64,000 bases of DNA from Aureispira sp964445645 (GTDB lineage Bacteria > Bacteroidota > Bacteroidia > Chitinophagales > Saprospiraceae): assembly GCA_964445645.1 (NCBI GenBank), contig CAYULH010000003.1:1-64000 (forward strand), read 5' to 3'. Numbering within the stretch: the first letter of the stretch is position 1; the number at the start of each line of letters is the position of its first letter. Shown here piece after piece: positions 60,366 to 64,000 of the stretch. The translations under genes were made by a program, and so were the position numbers. The notes under the pieces were generated by a model that saw nothing but the letters and a program-made list of their open reading frames with translations, did no database searches and had not been told where the DNA came from.

Positions 60366-60829
60366 GCCTAATTGTTTAATTGTTGAATAGCCAAGATAAA
60401 GTTTTTCAACAAAATTTTGAGAAATTGTAGGCTTGCAGTTCTCAAAGACTGTTGGCTAAGAGAAATATCCTATTAATTGTATATCTTCCATAATACCAAT
60501 CCATACTCAAAATTAGTATTATGTTCTTCGATATTGGCGCGTCTACTGCGTTATTTTTATCAGCCGTAGCGCTGCTATGGCTAATAAAAATGCCTTGTAT
60601 CCACATCCAATCTCTTTGAACCTATTATCCTACTTCTAAATATGGATTGGTATAACAAGCCACTTACCATGATGGTTGTTCTCTTGTTTGTTTTTGTTAT
60701 TACGGTTAGTAAGATTAGTTCTTTACAAATTTTTGTGGGCTAATATGTCTTCTATATCTTAGTTTATTTCCTATTTTTAGGATTACTTACACCAAATCAG
60801 ATCAATTAATTCTCATAATTCCTTACCAA
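60366..60829. other. 464-base intergenic region with a MITE-like element
   Basis: No gene is seen. The region separates the mutase start (minus) from a plus-strand gene, so it should contain both promoters. It carries the 161-bp element at 60493-60653. Confidence 0.5.
60493..60653. mobile_element. MITE-like element with 13-bp terminal inverted repeats
   Basis: ATACCAATCCATA at 60493-60505 is the exact reverse complement of TATGGATTGGTAT at 60641-60653. Inside lies a large imperfect hairpin: ATTTTTATCAGCCGTAGC (from about 60554) pairs with GCTATGGCTAATAAAAAT with two mismatches. There is no open frame. The structure fits a small non-autonomous transposable element. No transposase is in the window and target-site duplication is not clear. 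Confidence 0.6.
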
Positions 60830-61741
60830 ATGAAACTCTTTATTATTGGATTTCTTCTTTGGGTATGTCATGGTATGTTATCTGCACAGTCTTTCCGAAA
60901 TGGGCTAGAAGGTCGCTGGGAGGATGATGTTTCTACCAGTAGTTTTTCGTTCCAGTTGATGGTTGATGACGATTACTTATCCTTTTTAAAGATTCCACAA
61001 GCCAAAATTCTCGACAAACCTGCTGTACCTCGCAAAAAACTCCGCACCTACAAATGGCTGGACGGGCAACATATTCGCTATGCTCGATTGCCTGATAAAG
61101 ATCCACTGCGTGCCAAACAAAATCCCCCCAAACACTCCTTGATGCGAGTAGATTCTATTGTCAAGGATTTGCTCTATGTTACCTTATCCGATGGGGAATG
61201 GCCCAAAAAAGAGCTGGATTCTATCTTAAACGCTAGTGATAGTTGGCGGCCGCTGTTTAGCGATCGAAAAATACGTTACCGTCGCCTCAATTTGCAAAAG
61301 CAACTCAATAGAGCACGCCTGCTGGGTTTGTGGGAAGATCGCAACTCCAAAGACTCTGTATCTTTGCAATTTTATGTAGAAAAGGGTGTTTTTGGTTTTT
61401 CTAAAGTACACAAAAAGGATTCGGCCAATCCTACGGCCATTAAACCCAATGGAGGCTATGATTACTACTGGATTACAGATAATGTATTGTATTATCGCCG
61501 CCAAAAACAAACGGCTTACACCGCTAACAAAACCAATAACAACCCCAATGTTTATGTACTGATGCGTATTGACCAACTGGATAGAAATACCCTCAAGGTA
61601 ACGCTTTCGGCTCGTCCATTTGACAAGGCTGGATTGGATTATATCAAGAATGAAAACAACTTGGATGTTTATTTTCAAGATAATAAATTCACCTACAGGC
61701 GCATTCCTATTGTAGAGGAACCTTCTGGGCCCGATTCGTAA
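60830..61741 (+). CDS. Hypothetical secreted protein with tandem duplication
   Basis: A signal peptide (about 1-20, ending LSAQ) is followed by two related halves of about 135 residues. Each starts G-x-W-E-D (GRWEDDVSTSS at about 27 and GLWEDRNSKDS at about 164), has a conserved F-x-F-S/L-K middle and a KxxxYxW plus YxRLxD/YYRRQK segment, then DxxxKxLxVTLS. The duplication is visible only at the protein level. I do not recognise a family. It resembles the lipocalin-like folds but lacks Cys. A bidirectional terminator separates it from dapD. Confidence 0.7.
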   Translation: MKLFIIGFLLWVCHGMLSAQSFRNGLEGRWEDDVSTSSFSFQLMVDDDYLSFLKIPQAKILDKPAVPRKKLRTYKWLDGQHIRYARLPDKDPLRAKQNPPKHSLMRVDSIVKDLLYVTLSDGEWPKKELDSILNASDSWRPLFSDRKIRYRRLNLQKQLNRARLLGLWEDRNSKDSVSLQFYVEKGVFGFSKVHKKDSANPTAIKPNGGYDYYWITDNVLYYRRQKQTAYTANKTNNNPNVYVLMRIDQLDRNTLKVTLSARPFDKAGLDYIKNENNLDVYFQDNKFTYRRIPIVEEPSGPDS

Positions 61742-61755
61742 TGATACAAAAAAAG

Positions 61756-61790
61756 AAGTGGCAAATGCACAACTAGCATTTGCCACTTTT
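61756..61790. terminator. Bidirectional terminator
   Basis: AAGTGGCAAATGC (61756-61768) and GCATTTGCCACTT (61776-61788) form a perfect 13-bp stem with a 7-base loop, with A and T runs on both flanks. Confidence 0.9.
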
Positions 61791-61815
61791 ATTTTGCAAT
61801 AAGGCTACAAAGCTG

Positions 61816-62631
61816 CTACACCGCTACATCATACTCCCGCAAAGCACTGTTCAAGGATGTTTTTTTATCGGTACTTTCTTTGCGTTTTCCGATAATTAAA
61901 GCACAAGAAACCTGATAAGAGCCTGCTGGAAATTCCTTGGTATAGCTTCCAGGGATAACCACAGAGCGAGCAGGTACACGGCCTTTGTACACCACAGGTT
62001 CCTCCCCCGAAACATCAATAATTTTGGTAGATTGTGTAATGGTTACATTGGCTCCCAATACTGCCTCTTGTTCTACACGCACGCCCTCTACCACAATACA
62101 GCGAGAACCAATAAAGCAATTGTCCTCGATAATAACAGGAGCAGCTTGTAGGGGTTCTAATACGCCACCAATCCCTACACCACCACTGAGGTGTACATTT
62201 TTGCCAATTTGAGCACAAGACCCTACCGTAGCCCAGGTATCGACCATCGTTCCACTGTCTACATAGGCACCAATATTCACGTAGCTGGGCATCAAAATAG
62301 TACCAGCAGCCACATAAGCACCATGACGAGCAATAGCATGTGGCACCACACGAACCCCTAGCTCGGCATAGTTTTTCTTTAGTGGAATTTTGTCATGAAA
62401 CTCAAAAGGTGGCACTTCTATCGTTTCCATTTTTTGGATAGGGAAATAAAGCACTACTGCCTTTTTGACCCATTCATTTACTTTCCAGCCATCTCCATCT
62501 GGCTCTGCTACACGCAATTCACCCTTATCTAACAAGTTGAGTACTTCTCGAATATGATTTTGAGTAGCAGTTTCTTTGAGCAAGTCCCGATTGTCCCAAG
62601 CCTGCTCTATAGCGTTTTGTAATGTTGTCAC
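61816..62631 (-). CDS. dapD: Tetrahydrodipicolinate N-succinyltransferase
   Basis: This enzyme succinylates tetrahydrodipicolinate in lysine and diaminopimelate synthesis. It has an N-terminal helical domain and a left-handed beta-helix with hexapeptide repeats (ARHGAYVAAGTILMPSYVNIG, GGVGIGGVLEPLQAAPVIIEDN). At 271 residues the length is normal. It begins 36 bases after the preceding minus-strand gene. It supplies peptidoglycan precursor, fitting with the PBP1A and M23 genes elsewhere in the window. Confidence 0.95.
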   Translation of the reverse strand: MTTLQNAIEQAWDNRDLLKETATQNHIREVLNLLDKGELRVAEPDGDGWKVNEWVKKAVVLYFPIQKMETIEVPPFEFHDKIPLKKNYAELGVRVVPHAIARHGAYVAAGTILMPSYVNIGAYVDSGTMVDTWATVGSCAQIGKNVHLSGGVGIGGVLEPLQAAPVIIEDNCFIGSRCIVVEGVRVEQEAVLGANVTITQSTKIIDVSGEEPVVYKGRVPARSVVIPGSYTKEFPAGSYQVSCALIIGKRKESTDKKTSLNSALREYDVAV

Positions 62632-62667
62632 GACTATTTGTCTATTTATGATAAAATAAAATCTCCC

Positions 62668-63156
62668 TTAGTTTTTTTGTTGTGCTTCACTTGCAGCAGT
62701 GGCTCCTGCCAATTGTTTTAGGATTTCAGGATGCTGTTTTAAGAAATAATGCCAATAATAACTGCTTATAAAAACAATGGCAGGTCCAAATTGTGTGGGC
62801 TGATGAAAGTGTAAGGTTACTTTTTGCCACAAGAACACTTTAGTTTCTTCTACCTTGGCAATACTATCATAGGTATACTGCAAGGATTTGACAAAATTGG
62901 ACACATATAAATGCTGTTCGTCCATAGCTACCCATTTGATTTTGGAAAAAAGCAGATAATATAAACCTGCTGTAGAAACCACAAAGGAGGCCATTATCAA
63001 ACGTGCCGCCATTGGTGTAAGTGGCGCTCTAATCTCTTCCAAATCGCTGAAAAATAAAACAATGGTAAGGCCACCAAAAAAGGTAAACCAACACATAGGA
63101 AGTAACAATTTTAGGGTTAAAGTCCAAGGGGAAGATACCACTTGCATAGCTGTCAT
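62668..63156 (-). CDS. Hypothetical membrane protein with two N-terminal helices
   Basis: Two membrane helices (about 16-36 and 50-70) are followed by a soluble PH-like beta segment (MDEQHLYVSNF, then KVEETKVFLWQKVTLHF) and an Ala/Gln-rich tail. This resembles small bacterial proteins with a PH-like domain after two helices. The function is unknown. It lies between dapD and a transporter on the same strand. Confidence 0.6.
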   Translation of the reverse strand: MTAMQVVSSPWTLTLKLLLPMCWFTFFGGLTIVLFFSDLEEIRAPLTPMAARLIMASFVVSTAGLYYLLFSKIKWVAMDEQHLYVSNFVKSLQYTYDSIAKVEETKVFLWQKVTLHFHQPTQFGPAIVFISSYYWHYFLKQHPEILKQLAGATAASEAQQKN

Positions 63157-63263
63157 TGATTGATCTAAAAATTATACAATAGTACAGCTTTTTTTTGAGA
63201 GCTTGGTCTTGCCAAGAACAAAAAGCCCAATCTCGTTTCTCTTAGGATAGTTTGCTGACAATC

Positions 63264-64000
63264 CTACTTCCATTTATTAACCATATACACCCCTATCAAA
63301 ATCAAGACCATCCCAATATAGTGCATAGTATACAATTGCTCGCCATCTAATACGCCCCACATCACCGCTACCACAGGTATAACATAGGTAACAGCCGTGG
63401 CAAATACCGTAGAAGTCATTTGGATAAGAATATTAAATAAAACCAAGGCTATGGCTGTGCCTACAATGCCTAAAATAGCCAAATAACCCAAAGCATACCA
63501 AGAGGCTGGCGTGCTTCCTACTACTGTCCAAAAATTGGTGGTTGATAAATACAATAAGGCTACAGGCCCAATAGATAACATAGCTACCGCTGTAAGTGGC
63601 AGTGGCTCCACATCGCCTAACTTGATTTTGAGCAAATTGACATTGATACCATAACAAATGGTAGCAATTACGACCAAAATGGCATATTGATTAATGGAGC
63701 CTAATGCGCCTTCTGCTTGCACCAAACTCAAGCCTATGGTTCCGATAAATCCAATGATTAAGCCTAGGAGCTGTTCTTTTTTCCAAGCTGTTCTGAAGCA
63801 TACAATTCCAATAACAAAGGCAAAAATGGGGGTTAATCCATTGAGAACACCTGCAATAGAACTCGCTAGACTAGTTTCGGCCGTGGCAAACAAAAAAGCA
63901 GGAATAAGATTACCTAGAAAACCTGTGATGACCACATACCCTAATTTGTTCTTAGGAATTTTAGACAAGGAAGGAATGGCCCAAGGCAGCAGTACCAAAA
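63264..64000 (-). CDS. EamA-family (DMT) transporter, truncated by the window end
   Basis: Several membrane helices of the drug/metabolite transporter superfamily are seen, including GFLGNLIPAFLFATAETSL and ATICYGINVNLLKI, with a C-terminal EamA repeat. The usual length is about 290-300 residues, so about 50 residues at the N terminus lie beyond base 64000. It probably exports metabolites or amino acids. The ATG at 63998 is not the real start. Confidence 0.8.
   Translation of the reverse strand, partial: LVLLPWAIPSLSKIPKNKLGYVVITGFLGNLIPAFLFATAETSLASSIAGVLNGLTPIFAFVIGIVCFRTAWKKEQLLGLIIGFIGTIGLSLVQAEGALGSINQYAILVVIATICYGINVNLLKIKLGDVEPLPLTAVAMLSIGPVALLYLSTTNFWTVVGSTPASWYALGYLAILGIVGTAIALVLFNILIQMTSTVFATAVTYVIPVVAVMWGVLDGEQLYTMHYIGMVLILIGVYMVNKWK

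Noticed and set aside
60366..60829. Cobalamin riboswitch upstream of methylmalonyl-CoA mutase
   Set aside because: I looked for the conserved B12-box and a long structured leader on the minus strand and saw neither; the structure present is the MITE-like element.
1..64000. tRNA or rRNA genes
   Set aside because: No stretch with a convincing T-arm and acceptor pairing, or rRNA-like sequence, was recognised; a tRNAscan run would settle it.

Overview
The window looks like chromosomal DNA of a free-living member of the Bacteroidota, most like Saprospiria (Aureispira or Saprospira type). The evidence is AT-rich sequence, several promoters of the TTTG / TAnnTTTG type, a PorW/SprE lipoprotein of the type IX secretion system, CotH/lamin-tail and outer-membrane-barrel proteins, a flexirubin-type ketosynthase and many short lipoproteins. 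The genus is inference. I see no rRNA, tRNA, CRISPR array, integrase or complete insertion sequence.

Region by region. 0-7.3 kb: a hairpin-rich stretch, then a DsbD-like thiol reductant carrier, an M3 oligopeptidase and a secreted zinc metalloprotease. 7.3-15.7 kb: minus-strand genes including a KdsD-type isomerase, a ketosynthase-like protein without an active-site Cys and its short partner, a two-gene ABC exporter and a DUF1702-like protein. 16-22.5 kb: part of an extracellular contractile injection system (LysM tube adaptor, gp25-like, J-like baseplate) plus a fibre-like protein; no sheath, tube, spike or ATPase is present. 23-36 kb: envelope and housekeeping genes (PBP1A, SprE/PorW, an M23 peptidase, RadC, RlmN, an orphan ABC permease, a CotH-lamin tail protein).

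36-42 kb holds a five-gene minus-strand operon: sigma factor, envelope-spanning partner, lipoprotein, sigma factor, envelope-spanning partner. Each partner has cytoplasmic Trp-containing repeats, one membrane segment, a long low-complexity linker and an outer-membrane-barrel-like C terminus, which fits dual-membrane-spanning anti-sigma factors. 42-46 kb is a divergent oxyR-katG peroxide module. 46-48 kb is a third, differently built sigma/anti-sigma pair. A GH25 lysozyme and a type II NADH dehydrogenase follow.

50.6-58.2 kb is an AT-rich accessory island. It opens with two 15-bp direct repeats that each contain a perfect DnaA box. It then has a 1548-residue STAND NTPase with an Mrr-like nuclease N terminus (Avs-like anti-phage sensor), a multi-hairpin element resembling a cassette boundary, a coiled-coil membrane protein whose membrane segment runs upstream of its first ATG, and an N-terminally truncated ATPase. 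Core metabolism resumes at 58.2 kb with methylmalonyl-CoA mutase, a 161-bp MITE-like element, dapD and an EamA transporter cut by the window end.

The strongest leads are the tandem sigma/envelope-spanning operon, the Avs-like island with its structured junction, and the partial contractile system.
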